Shown piece by piece: positions 9,513 to 19,876 of a DNA stretch of 64,000 bases. A program made the position numbers and the translations under genes. Position 1 is the stretch's first letter; every line of letters starts with the position of its first letter. The DNA comes from Procambarus clarkii (Eukaryota; Arthropoda; Malacostraca; Decapoda; Cambaridae). Below the pieces are notes generated by a model. It had not been told where the DNA came from. It did no database searches and worked only from the letters and a program-made list of their open reading frames with translations. The DNA is taken from positions 48,571,952-48,635,951 of the forward strand of contig NC_091154.1 of NCBI RefSeq assembly GCF_040958095.1, in the 5' to 3' direction.

Positions 9513-10344
9513 GAAACATCCAGAGGATGTTTGCCAGATGTCTTAATAATCAGTTAGGAACAATTAAGGACTTTTATAAAGCGGATCAGGACTTCACTTA
9601 TTGGTGAGTACAAGCAAAATACGGTCGCATTTACGCTATGAACCTGTCAATTTTTTTCCCTAGAGTATTTTCGTAAGTTTTTCTGAAAAATTTATTTTTT
9701 CATTTCTAGTTTATTTTTTCCCCTCTATTTCTCGTATACGAACTTACATGTTAACCGACGGGTCTCGTCCCCAAGGGGTTCGGAAACCAAGTGGTGCTCT
9801 GTATATATTATATATATATACAGTACAACCTCGATTCAACGTACTATATGGGACCGACCCCAGTTCGTTGGAGCATTGGATTCGTTGCAAGAGGTGACCT
9901 TCAGGAGGCGTTTGCATCAGTGTCTTATTTTTTCTTGTAGACAATAAAAAAGCATTATCATAATATATACTGTACCTATATATTATTACTCTACTAACAA
10001 ATACTGTTACATTTGTTATTTACCTTATTGTTGGAGTTAAGTCCATCTTGAAGTCTCATGGAGATGTGAATGCTGTACAGTAAATACATACTGTAGTGTA
10101 TTATGCCGTTAACACTGTGATGAGTAGTTCTGCTCTATGTTGAGTACTACAATAAAGTTTATGAAAACTATTGTACACTAAAATTACTGCAACTTTAATT
10201 TTAACACTATGTTTTGATTTGTCAAGAGGCTGGAGTGTTCATTCCGTGACTTTGTTGGACATATCTGCATAATCAAGGAACATCCATGCACCATGTTGGC
10301 TTCAAATGCACTCTTTGTGTTAGTGATGGCTGACTGGTGAGTGG

Positions 10345-10369
10345 ATGGGCAGGCAGGGAGGGAGGGAGG

Positions 10370-10414
<45 letters not shown>

Positions 10415-10421
10415 AGGGAGA

Positions 10422-10466
<45 letters not shown>

Positions 10467-10797
10467 AGGGAGGGAGGGAGGCAGGCAGGGAGGGAGGGAG
10501 GGAGGGAGGGAGGGAGGCAGGCAGGGAGGGAAGCAGGCAGGCAGAGCTTTGGAGGGAGGCAGAACTTGGGAGGGAGGTAGGCAGGAAGGGAGGCGGGCAG
10601 GCAGAGCTTGTGAGGAAGAGGCAGGCATAGAGGGAGACAGGCATGGAGGGAGGCAGGCAGGCAGGCAGAGGCTGGGAGGGAGCCATGGAGGGAGGGAGGG
10701 AGGGAGGGAGGCAGGCAGAGGCTGGGAGGGAGTCAGGGAAGGAGAGGATGGAGATGGATTGATGGAAGGATGGAGGGAGGGATGGAAGGATGGATGA
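10345..10797. repeat. GCAG/GGGA purine-rich array
   Basis: Alternating blocks of (GCAG)n and (GGGA)n, then longer irregular units with GAGGCTGGGAGGGAG. Low complexity; several open frames across it are artefacts. Confidence 0.95.
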
Positions 10798-10959
10798 TTT
10801 GAGGGAGGTATGGAGGTTGAGTTGAGCAGTGTGTGTGTGTGTATGGGCTGTAGGGGTGGGGAGGTGTGTCGGTGGTGGTGAAGGGACCGACTCGGTGATA
10901 ACCCTAACTCATTGACCCAGTTAACTTTTTTTTAACTTGATTTGTTTCTTCAATTCTGG

Positions 10960-12590
10960 ATGGATGGATGAAGGGAGGGATGGATGGATGGAGAGAGGGA
11001 GGGAGGGAGGGAGGGAAGGAGGGATGGAGAGAGGGAGGGATGAAGAGAGAGAGGGAGGGATGGAGAGAGGGAGGCAGGGGGGATGGAGAGGGAGAGGGAG
11101 GGATGGAGAGAGAGCGAGGGATGGAGAGAGAGCGAGGGATGGAGAGAGAGGGAGGAAGAAAGGGCTGGAGAGAGGGAGGGAGGGAGGGCTTGAAAGAGGG
11201 AAGAAAGGATAGAGAGAGGGCTGGAAAGAGGGAGGGAAGGATGGAGAGAAGGAGGGAGGGGGAGGGAGAGGGATGGAGGGAGGGATGGAGAGAGTGAGGG
11301 AGGGATGCAGAGAGCGAGGGAGGGAGGGATGGAGAGAGCGAGGGAGGGAGAGAGCGAGGGAGGGATGGAGAGCGCGAGGGAGGGAGGGAGAGAGCAAGGG
11401 AGGGAGAGCAAGGGAGGGAGGGAAAGCTGGAGAGAGGGAGGGAAGGATGGAGAGAGTAAGGGAGGGGGGGATGGAGAGGGAGAGGGAGGGCTGGAGAGAG
11501 GGAGGGATGGAGAGAAGGATGGAGAGAGGGAGGGAGGGAGGGAGGGATGGAGAGAGGGAGGGAAGGATGGAGAGAGGGAGGGAGGGAGGGGGGATGGAGA
11601 GGGAGGGCTGGAGAGAGCGAGGGAGGGCTGGAGAGAGCGAGGGAGGGATGGAGAGAGGGAGGGATGGAGAGAGGGAGGGACGGATGGATGGAGAGAGGGA
11701 GGGAAGGATGGAGAGTGGGAGGGAGGGAGGGATGGAGAGAGCGAGGGAGGGAGAGAGCGAGGGAGGGATGGAGAGCGCGAGGGAGGGAGGGAGAGAGCAA
11801 GGGAGGGAGAGCAAGGGAGGGAGGGAAAGCTGGAGAGAGGGAGGGAAGGATGGAGAGAGTAAGGGAGGGGGGGATGGAGAGGGAGAGGGAGGGCTGGAGA
11901 GAGGGAGGGATGGAGAGAAGGATGGAGAGAGGGAGGGAGGGAGGGAGGGATGGAGAGAGAGAGGGAGGGATGGAGAGTGGGAGGGAGGGAGGGAGGGATG
12001 GAGAGAGGGAGGGATGGAGAGAGGGAGGGATGGAGAGAGGGAGGGAGAGAGGGAGAGAGGGAGGGATGGAGAGAGGGAGGGACAGATGGATGGAGAGAGG
12101 GAGGGAAGGATGGAGAGTGGGAGGGAGGGAGGGAAGGATGGAGAGTGGGAGGGAGGGAGGGAGGGATGGAGAGAGGGAGGGATGGAGAGAGGGAGGGAGG
12201 GAGAGAGGGAGGGATGGAGGGAGGGAGGGATGGAGAGAGGGAGGGAGGGAGGGAGGGAGGGAGGGAGGGAGGGAGGGAGGGAGGGAGGGAGGGAGGGAGG
12301 GAGGGAGGGAGAGTGGGAGAGAGGGAGGGAGGGAGAGAGGAAGAGAGGGAGGGATGGAGAGAGAGAGAGAGGGAGGGAGGGAGGGAGGGAGGGATGGTGA
12401 GAGGGAGAGAGGGAGGGAGGGAGACAGGGAGGGAGAGAGAGAGGGAGGGAGGGAAGGAGGGGAGAGAGGAGAGGGAGGGAGAGAGGGGAGGGAGGAAGGG
12501 AGGGGAGCGAGGGAGGAAGGGGAGGTTAGGGAGGGAGAGAGGGGAGGGAGGAAGGGAGAGAGGGGAGGGAGGGAGGGAGGGATGAAACAA
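10960..12590. repeat. 1.6-kb homopurine array, GGGA/GGATGGAGAGA units
   Basis: The plus strand is almost pure A/G, built of GGGAGGGA runs and GATGGAGAGAGGGAGG units. A higher-order duplication is visible: the block around 11330-11540, marked by ggaaagctggagagag, recurs about 403 bp later around 11733-11943. Very long Ser-Pro frames on the minus strand are artefacts of the array. Mirror-like purine tracts of this size can in principle form triplex DNA. Confidence 0.95.
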
Positions 12591-13099
12591 GCATGGTGCT
12601 GTGTACAGGGATTAGACCCGTCCACTCATACTAGAGTTGTTCCAATAACATACAGTAATTTCTCAAAGAGCAGATGTCTATCATATTACAGTATATTTTC
12701 GGTTTATTTAGGTTAGTTTAATTAGGATAATAAAAAGCTATTAAAACACTGGTTTTAGAAATTATTTACCAATATGAAACTTTCAAAAGTCATGGGTCAC
12801 TGAACTATGACGACACACAGACGAAAGTGAGTGAAACCTCACTGTAAAGTGAGGTTTACAGTACAGTACTCTCTTATCTGTCCACCCTCACTCATCTTGT
12901 TTCATCACAGAAAATGTCTATAAGGAGATTTTACGGTATGTAGCTAGGTAATCACGCTTCATCCTTTAAATTAATGTACAAAGATACGTGTGCCCCAGCT
13001 CAGTGAACGAAAATCATGGAAACTCAGTTAACATGAGTTGTGTGGATCACTGGCTGGTGTTTGTGTGGACCATTTTGGCTGGTGTTTGGTTCATATGGT

Positions 13100-13335
13100 T
13101 CACTTGTGTGATCCAACTTCTTATGAAGGAATTATTAATTGTAATCTGTGATAGAATGAGAAAGTTTTCCACCACTCTGTGAACTCTGTCCCAAAATTGT
13201 AAGCAGCTTCTGGATCACTTGTGGTCCACATGTGTAGTCCACTTGTGTGATCCAACTTGTCATATTTGAGAATGATTATTTGTAATCTGTGATAGAATGG
13301 GAAAGTTTTCCACCAGTCTGTGAACTCTGTCTGGA
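13100..13335. repeat. 143-bp tandem duplication
   Basis: The segment gtgtgatccaactt to the second gaactctgtc (about 13105-13192) is repeated at about 13247-13332 with small changes; both copies share gtaatctgtgatagaatg. It lies just inside the right end of the Tigger-like element. Confidence 0.8.
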
Positions 13336-13496
13336 CATCGTAAGCAAATCCGAACATCCCCCGCTTCGGCGAACCATTGTTCGTCGAACCGGGTGAGTAA
13401 ATCCGGCCTGAAAAGTGTGTGAACTAGCCGGAGATTTGTTGAATCGAGGTTGTACTGTATATTATATATTATATATATATATATATATATAATATA

Positions 13497-15398
13497 TTGT
13501 CCGGGATTCGAACATCCGGGATTCGATCATCCGGGATTCGAACATCCGGAAAACGCCCTTATACGGCCAAAATCGTGACCAGATAAAGTTATCTCAATAT
13601 CCGGCTAAAATGGCCACAGGAGCCGAATAAAAGCTGGTTTAGCCGGATGAAATATTGGAGCCATTTAATTTGCTGCCGATGTTACACTATCCGGACAGTC
13701 TGCCGAATAATCATGGAATTGTCCGTATATGCAAACCAATAGGCAGGTCGTACCGTATTAATCCCGTCTGCCTATGGCTAGAGGCGCATGGTGTAAGAGG
13801 GAGTGGGGTGGGTGGGTGATGTTGGGAGAGAGGGGAGCATTGGGAGGGACCACCTGGGGGGATGAGGAGCGGGATTGGGAGCGGCCTATACACTACAGTA
13901 CAGGAATTACCATCGATTTTAGAACAATTCATCATAGCCAAAGTCAAAAGAAATACTAGTATATGTAATAAAAAATACCATACAAGTTTCCTAAAAACAA
14001 TTTGCACAGGCTTAAGTTTCCTTCAAATTTTTTTTTTTTTTTCCTGCTGGCGGCCTACATAACGTGCCTCCTTCCTGCCCCGACTGGACCCGACCAGGCC
14101 TGGTCAAGCCATGTGCTTTCTAAGCTCGTGTTACACCACAGTGCCGCGCTATTAGTGAAATATTTTTTTAAAAAACTTTTTAATTTTCATAGTAACTTTG
14201 AACATTTTTGGCCAAAACTATATCTGGTAGCAGCATGAATCGTTCTGGAGGTGTTAAGAGGAAGAACGTTGTCTTAACAATTAAGGACAAGCTACGTGTT
14301 ATACAACTTTGTGAAAATGGCCGGTCGACCTCAAGTGTTGCCAAGGAATTTAATATAGGCACTAGTACTATTTCTGATATAAGGAAACAAAAAGAGAAAC
14401 TTAGGAAATTCATTTCAACCTGTGAAAGTGAAGGTGCAAGCACTAGCAGAGGGTGTGGTAGAAAGACTATGAAAACTTTGACGCATGTACAGTTGGATGA
14501 GGCTGTGTACAAGTGGTTTGCTCAGCACCGCACAGCTGGCGCGACAATTCGCGGCCAGAAATACAAAATGCTGCAAGCAGGTTTGCTGCTGCAAGCCTTG
14601 GAATAAAGGATTTTGAAGTGAGTGAAGGGTGGGTTGCAAGGTTCAAGGGTAGGCACAATATTGTGCAGAGGAAAATTGTCAGTGAAAAAGTGAGTGCAGA
14701 TGAAAGCAGTGTAGAACCATTTAAACAGAAATTAAGAGCATACATTGTGGCAAATAATTTATATTCGTATCAAATTTATAATGCAGATGAAACTGGGTTG
14801 TATTGGAGGAGTTTATCAGAAAAAACTCTAGCAATGAGGAGTGAGGGTTGTGTGCCAGGACGTAAGGTCAACAAGGACAGGCTCTATGCCATGATGTGTG
14901 AGAATGCCGATGGCACAGACAGAATCATGTGTGCAATTGTTGGCAAATTTAAGAAACCAAGAGCCTTGCAACATTGCATGGACAGACTGCCAGTCAAGAA
15001 AGAACTGCTCACAAAATGCATGGTTTACACAAGAGATCTTTTTTTCCTGGTTTCATGACATGTTCTGCAGGGAAGTTCGTGCCTATCAAGTTAAGAAACT
15101 CAAAGTAAGGCCAAGCGAAGTTCGGGCTTTGTTGCTGCTTGATACTGTGCCTGCCCACCCCAAAATTGACACGTTAACTTCACAAGATGGCAAGATAACG
15201 TGTATGGCACTTCCTCCTAACACAACCTCTCTCATTCAACCTATGGATCAGGGAGTTATCTGTGCCACGAAGAGGTTGTACACCAAAAAGATGCTAAACG
15301 AAGCTTTGGTGGTTTTGCCTCTTCCGGAAGATATTGAACTCGGTGTGGATAACAGGGCTAAAAAAATAACTTCAAAATTGATCCCTTTGTTGAATTCA
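13497..15398 (+). mobile_element. Tigger/jerky-like element, right end truncated by an LTR element
   Basis: It begins after a TA array with ttgtccgggattcgaac and carries three tandem copies of CCGGGATTCGA, then ggaaaacgcccttatacggc. This terminus matches the right end (inverted) of the element at 45295-47308. It carries a frameshifted transposase at 14235-15398 and is cut off by Ty3/gypsy sequence. It is the best candidate in the window for an autonomous relative of the minisatellite-bearing Tigger-like elements. Confidence 0.75.
14235..15398 (+). pseudogene. Pogo/Tigger (jerky-like) transposase, frameshifted and truncated
   Basis: The start MNRSGGVKRKNVVLTIKDKL is followed by a CENP-B-type helix-turn-helix (LRVIQLCENGRSTSSVAKEF), then the second DNA-binding domain ending GWVARFKGRHNI. 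The catalytic DDE core is recognisable: NADETGLYW (first Asp), RALLLLDTVPAHP (second Asp) and PPNTTSLIQPMDQG (third acidic position). Two frameshifts, near 14555 and near 15048, break the reading, and the C-terminus is missing where gypsy sequence begins. In an intact element this enzyme would bind the terminal repeats and cut at TA targets. This copy cannot make an active protein. Confidence 0.9.
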
Positions 15399-15647
15399 GC
15401 ATTTCATCGCTGCCTGTAGAAGAGCGGCCTTCAATGCGATACATGTACGTCCTGGTGTTTGGTGATGGTGCGGTGATGACAGCATAGGCAGTGTGCATAT
15501 AGCCTTCAATGGAAGTGTTGGCAGGGTACAGGCATATTGGGCTTTCTCAGTTGTAATTTCGTGGTGGTTGAAAATAGCCTCCATCTGCATGAACCAAAAT
15601 TCTGGTTCATCTGCATTGTATGCTGGAAACCTGGTAGATAAATCCAT
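15396..15647 (-). pseudogene. Start of Ty3/gypsy-type gag, fragment
   Basis: Minus-strand frame beginning MDLSTRFPAYNADEPEFWF and QMEAIFNHHEITTEKAQYA resembles the N-terminus of capsid polyproteins of arthropod Ty3/gypsy LTR retrotransposons, in which a Pro/Trp-rich start is followed by a Q.EA.F..H.I...KA.YA motif. Only about 75 residues remain before the junction with the jerky-like transposase. It starts about 50 bp downstream of the primer-binding site, which supports the assignment. Confidence 0.6.
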
Positions 15648-15700
15648 GACGAAGATCTAGTTTGCCACTAGGTGTTCTTTCTCACTCACTGGGTCACCAA

Positions 15701-15969
15701 TGTAATGGTTCTATTGTTACGTAAAGTATGGTGACAATAAACACAGACACTAAGAGAATATATATATTTAGTCGAGTATACAGAAGTATGCAGGTGATAC
15801 CTTGGCGAGCAATGATGTGAGTTGAGCGCACTGAGAGTCGGTACAGTATCTCGCAAGTGTCTGTTCTAGACCACACTTGAAAGTAGACTAGTTAATTTTC
15901 ACTATTCTGCTGCTTATATGTTCGGGCAACACCTCACCATGTTGCTCGGGCAACACCTCACCTCATACA
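15701..15969 (-). repeat. 5' LTR of a Ty3/gypsy-like element
   Basis: On the minus strand the segment runs TGTATGAGG to CCATTACA, i.e. TG...CA with a 4-bp inverted end, has a TATATAAG-like box near 15912-15922, and is followed directly by TTGGTGACCCAGTGAG, which looks like a primer-binding site complementary to a tRNA 3' end. Gag begins downstream. No 3' LTR is found in the window, so the copy is truncated. The LTR start is my best guess from the TG/CA rule. Confidence 0.6.
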
Positions 15970-16005
15970 TCTCCAAAGATTGACCGGAATATTAACTGCA
16001 AGTAG

Positions 16006-16877
16006 GGAAAGGTTTGAGTTTCCATAATTAGTACTAAGAAGAGCTTTGCTTTTCTCATTAGGCCAATGCATTTGGAGCGAGTATATTATTGGGATAATCT
16101 ACTCACTACAATGGCTACTGCAATGTCTTTGGATATCTTTTTGCCAGGCTTGAAAGAGGAGTAACCAGTGGCTTGTTCGCACCATATCGCAGTGGATCTT
16201 CCTTCCGCTACTTTGGCTCTGTGATGACTTTTGATAGTTGAGAATATTTTCTTTTTGATTTGCTCCTTAATCTGTGAGAAACTTGGAGGTTTTTGAACCT
16301 GTACAACAGGTAGAGCAGTGGAAGGTTTTGCTAGTGAGTCTGCCTTTTCATTACCATTTATGCCAATGTGACTTCGTATCCAATTTAGGGTGATTGATAG
16401 CCATAGATTATGGGTTTCTTTACCTATATGTTGAATTTCTGTGAGATGTATATTATCTCTGTGCTGACTGGATAACAATGCCTGGAGCAAAGATTTAGAG
16501 TCGGTATGAAAGATGACATCATGTAAATTATTCTCAATTGTATAGTTTATTACCTCCTTCAGGGCATATAATTCTGTTTGCAATGTTGAGCACCCACTAT
16601 TCATGCTCCAGTAAGCTTCATGGTTGGTAATGTAAACTGCTGCCCCAGCAGAATCTCTTTCTTGATCAACTGATCCGTCTGTGAAGATGTGAGTCTTTGT
16701 AGGTCTTGAAATGGTTTCCATTTGTTGTTTTATTACTTCCTTGAGCCTCTGCGGGTCACATGCTGATATTTTAACTGGTAATCCTTCAACGATTATCTTT
16801 AGATTCGATTCTTCCCATGGAGGAGGCTGCCAAAAGTGTTGATATGGTCTATCATCCCTTTGTTTTTGATGGTCCAT
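16006..16877 (-). pseudogene. RNase H domain of an I-like LINE (LINE-R copy 1)
   Basis: The 263-residue frame 16086-16877 has the full RNase H signature: THIFTDGSVDQ (Asp), LQTELYALKEV (Glu), VIFHTDSKSLLQAL (Asp) and RSHIGINGNEKADSLAK (His and Asp). This domain follows reverse transcriptase in I-superfamily non-LTR elements and removes the RNA template strand. No reverse transcriptase is attached here; the upstream part of what may be the same copy (thumb region at 18206-18560) lies beyond a LINE-A fragment. The domain is open but orphaned. Confidence 0.85.
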
Positions 16878-16959
16878 TTCAGGTCCACTTTCTCTAGAAT
16901 CTTGACCAGATTATCCATGCATGAGCTTGTTCTATATTGAATGTTTTTTCTGAAAGGAT

Positions 16960-17350
16960 CTCTGTATGCTCAAGGGCATACAAAGGATCAATGTATGCTC
17001 ATAGTATACACTATGATGATAAGATAGTATATATAATATAGCATACGGTATAAGGTACGGTAGTATACGGTACAGTAGTATATTAGTATACAGTATACGG
17101 TACGGTAGTATACAGTATAAGATAGTATATGGATAAGATAGTATACACTATGATGAGGGTGTACAAAGGATCAATGTATGCTCATAGTATACACTATGAT
17201 GATAAGATAGTATATATATAATATAGTATACGGTATAAGGTATGGTAGTATACGGTACAGTAGTATAGTAGTATACAGTATACGGTACGGTAGTATACGG
17301 TATAAGATAGTACTGTATATGCATAAGATAGTATACACTATGATGATAAG
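16960..17350. repeat. Tandem duplication of a TACGGTA-rich 190-bp unit
   Basis: The block starting aggatcaatgtatgctcat at about 16978 recurs at about 17166. Each unit itself contains several TATACGGTACGGTAGTATA-like subrepeats. No coding signal. Confidence 0.85.
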
Positions 17351-18205
17351 AAAACATGGAGCACAATTTCTTAAATATTGGGATCAAAGAAGATTTTAAA
17401 TAACAAACCAATACTCCTGTCAAATAATGATGGTCTGCTTTCAGCCTCTGATACTGCTATTGAGTTCAATAGGTTCTTCTCTTCCATTGGGTCATCCCTT
17501 GCAAATGATATTCCATCTTCCAGTACTGATGTTAAGGACTATCTTACAGGTAACTATCCACAGTCTCTGTACCTAACACCTGCAAATTCCACTGATGTTA
17601 CTGACATAATCCTTTCCCTTAAAACCAAGTCCAGTGCCCCTGGGGAGATACCAACTCTTATTTACAAAAAAGCCTCCAGATCTTTAGCTGCTGCCATTGC
17701 ATTGCTCTTCAACAAGTCACTTGAACTCCAAACCTTTCCAGATATTCTAAAAAAAAAGCGAGTGTAACCCTTGTCCACAACTGTGGTGATCCTACTGATG
17801 TTAACAACTTCAGACCTTCATCAATTCTGCCAAACTTATCAAAAATATTTGAAAAACTAATCTACAAGCAGGTTTACTCTTATCTAGCCAAACTCAATAT
17901 ACTTAGCTCTTGGCAATATGACTTCAGACCCCCAAAAAAGCACTAACGATGCACTTATTAGTATGATTAACTTGATACATACAGCTCTTGATAAAAATGA
18001 GTTCCCTGTTGGGTTAATTGTAGACCTGCGTAAGGCTTTTGACACTGTTACAGACATGCATGTATGCATAATCATAGTCAGACATATACACATACAATGC
18101 CTTGGCTTTAGGCATTGTATGTACTAGCTCTATTTATAAATCCATCAACTCTTTGTATCTCACCTTGTATGTATATACTTACCTGAATAAAGTATTTGTA
18201 TTTAA
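17351..18205 (+). pseudogene. LINE-A reverse transcriptase fragment joined to its 3' tail
   Basis: The plus-strand frame encodes SNNDGLLSASDTAIEFNRFF, then KTKSSAPGEIPTLIYK and IALLFNKSLELQTFPDILKK, the N-terminal RT region of a CR1/jockey-type LINE. After a frameshift it reads FRPSSILPNLSKIFEKLIYK and FPVGLIVDLRKAFDTV (motif A). The sequence then jumps near 18050 to the 3' tail (gcattgtatgtactagctct, ending cctgaataaagtatttg), so the catalytic FADD part is deleted. A homologous minus-strand copy is at 26460-27730. Confidence 0.8.
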
Positions 18206-18605
18206 AAAATGCTGTCTTTGATTGACAGTCTGGCGGTTGTTCCAATATAAGTTTTGCTGCTATGGTGGCTATCCTTTGTTTCATCCTGTTTTCTAATCCT
18301 GGTAAATTGGTTTCCATTCTAAGGTTCTCTCTACGCATCCATATAGGTGCTCCCAGCATTGTTCTGAGAGCATCATTTTGAGATGCTTTCCGTTACCTAC
18401 GAATTGCCACGGTGGTTCGATGAGGGTTGGGTCATCTTCAGCAATTTTCCTTGCTCTTGCTATTAGATCACTGTGTCCTGAAGTTAATAATTCAAGAAGG
18501 ATGGTTAGGAAAGTCATATCCTGGGGAGACATGGTTACACTGTACCAAAAGAGTAACTGAGGGAGTGACTGTAACTGAGTACTGTTACACTCAGCGACTG
18601 TGGTC

Positions 18606-18606
<1 letters not shown>
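18206..18606 (-). pseudogene. LINE-R RT thumb-region fragment
   Basis: Minus-strand pieces read MLGAPIWMRRENLRMETNLP and RMKQRIATIAAKLILEQ, matching the post-RT thumb of I-like LINEs; the related copy at 23824-24096 has ITGAPRWTKILNLRLETKL. Overlapping frames show frameshifts. Probably the upstream part of the copy whose RNase H lies at 16006-16877, separated by the LINE-A insertion. Confidence 0.65.
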
Positions 18607-18652
<46 letters not shown>

Positions 18653-19684
18653 AGGGATATTCCTGCGTTGGGCCTAAGCCTCTGGCTGGCCCACTAAGTG
18701 TTGCTTGTTTCTGTTTTACTTGGGCGGAGTATGAGTATTTATGACTCGTATGGTCGCTTCAGTAAGATTTTGCCATATGTGTTTAATAACTTCTTCTGCT
18801 CTGCTGAATCTAAGTTGAAATCTTAATGGGTTCGTAACTGTGCACTGTGTTAGATAATGTTCCAGTGGTCTGTCGGGCATTTCTCCACAGTGTTGACATT
18901 TCCTCTCATCTTTCGGAACCTGTAAGCCTATTTTCCATGCACATGGGTATCCAAGCCTGATGTGATGTAAGTGTACTTATGTTGTTCTACTGCTCCCTTT
19001 CATCAAACTAAGTGGTTCGTAGTTGGTTGAATTCTTGTACCAACCCACAGATCTTGATGTTGCAACTGCTGTGTTGTAGCCACTGTACATCTTTTGCATT
19101 GCTCTGTTTCTAATTACTTTCTTAATCTGTGATAGACTCTGTGATATGTAAATGTCTACATTTCTTCTCTTAGTTGCAAGTTTTGCAGCTTCGTCTGCAA
19201 TATCATATCCTATTATTCCCACATGACTTGGCACCCAGTTGATAAGTACCCGTCGGCCTTGTCGTTTGAGTGTTTGCATTAATATGACATTTGTGATCAG
19301 ATGGATGTTATCACATATGTGTTCTTGTTGCAAGGTTTCAATGGTGGTTCTCGAATCTGTATGTATGATAACATGTTGTCGGTGTTCAGCAAGAGCATGT
19401 TTCAAAGCTTTTTGAATGGCTAGCATCTCTGTTTGTAAAGTCGAATCCCCATTTGAGAGCCTCCAACTATTTACAGAGTTTCCTACTTTAACTGCAGCTT
19501 CGGTTTCTTGTCCCTGCTGGTCTACTGATCCATCTGTGAAGTATGTGAAGCTTTTGGATGCCACGTTTGCTTCTATATGCATCTGTGCAATGTTACGTAG
19601 CAGATGAGGATTTGTCTGGTTCTTTTTTCCTTCAATAACCATAATCTTAAAGTCTGCTGGCGGAGATTCCCAAGGGGATTCCAT
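18607..19684 (-). pseudogene. LINE-R copy 2: RNase H, zinc knuckle and poly(A) tail
   Basis: The frame 18977-19684 carries RNase H motifs FTYFTDGSVDQQG, LQTEMLAIQKALKHA, VIIHTDSRTTIETLQ and VPSHVGIIGYDIADEAAKLA. Downstream on the minus strand, after a frameshift, a zinc-knuckle-like stretch reads CQHCGEMPDRPLEHYLTQC, followed by a short 3' UTR (ggaatatccctgc) and a 40-odd base poly(A) tail (T-run at 18610-18650). The 5' part is missing, as usual for a 5'-truncated LINE insertion. The conserved RNase H residues are all present. Confidence 0.85.
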
Positions 19685-19739
19685 AACAAAGTCTGCATGT
19701 ATTTTGTCGACACCCTTCTTAGTGACTGTGTTTGTTTTA

Positions 19740-19876
19740 TCGAATGTATTGGTGTTTATTTATTTATTTATTTATTTATATATATGCAAGAAGGTACATT
19801 GGGATTGTGAGGATATATAATATGGTAATTACAATCTTGTAAAGCCACTAGTACACGCAGCGTTTTGGGCAGGTCC
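19740..19876 (-). repeat. LINE/SINE 3' tail, split by TTAA-1 copy C
   Basis: On the minus strand this reads gggcaggtcc side first: tgcccaaaacgctgcgtgta, ctagtggctttacaagattg, then a TAAA microsatellite tail. It is the same tail as at 28512-28625 and as the end of the SINE at 24985-25072. Its upstream part continues beyond copy C at 21457-21530. Confidence 0.8.

Larger units (their letters stand above)
8027..9801 (+). mobile_element. Tigger-like non-autonomous element carrying minisatellites
   Basis: Terminal inverted repeats of at least 22 bp (left CAGAGCACCACTTGGTTTCC, right complement identical) are flanked by TA at 8025-8026 and 9802-9803. Inside are a conserved block at 8225-8350 (gttcattctgtgcttttg, gtgcaccatgtcagctcc) shared with the elements at 9821 and 31249, purine-rich runs at 8375-8530, a 28-bp minisatellite (8742-8940), a G-rich block with tgtgtgtatgggttt (8985-9075) also found in the related elements, and a 21-bp minisatellite (9137-9512). 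No transposase. Tigger/pogo affiliation is inferred from TA targets and CAG-starting ends. Confidence 0.85.
9821..13457 (+). mobile_element. Tigger-like non-autonomous element with giant purine arrays
   Basis: The ends are CAGTACAACCTCGATTCAAC at the left and, as its exact complement, TTGAATCGAGGTTGTACTG at the right, with TA on both sides (9819-9820, 13458-13459). The interior has the conserved block 10208-10335 (gttcattccgtgactttg, catgcaccatgttggctt), GCAG/GGGA arrays (10345-10797), the G-rich conserved block 10820-10915, a 1.6-kb purine array (10960-12590), then unique sequence to 13090 and a 143-bp tandem duplication (13100-13335). It is 3.6 kb long but has no credible transposase frame. 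Confidence 0.87.

Noticed and set aside
9109..9557. Open frames with repeated Asp-Val-Pro-Ala-Gly-Trp-Gln or Leu-Gln-Ala-Gly-Arg
   Set aside because: They are produced by the 21-bp minisatellite, whose period is a multiple of three. Several frames and both strands are open over the same bases.
10904..12625. Very long Ser/Pro-rich and Gly/Arg/Glu-rich open frames on both strands
   Set aside because: They arise because the purine array rarely contains stop codons. All frames are open together and the protein is pure repeat, so there is no evidence of coding.
16086..16877. A host ribonuclease H gene
   Set aside because: The closest relatives in the window are RNase H domains attached to LINE zinc knuckles and poly(A) tails, and neighbouring sequence is LINE thumb and linker.
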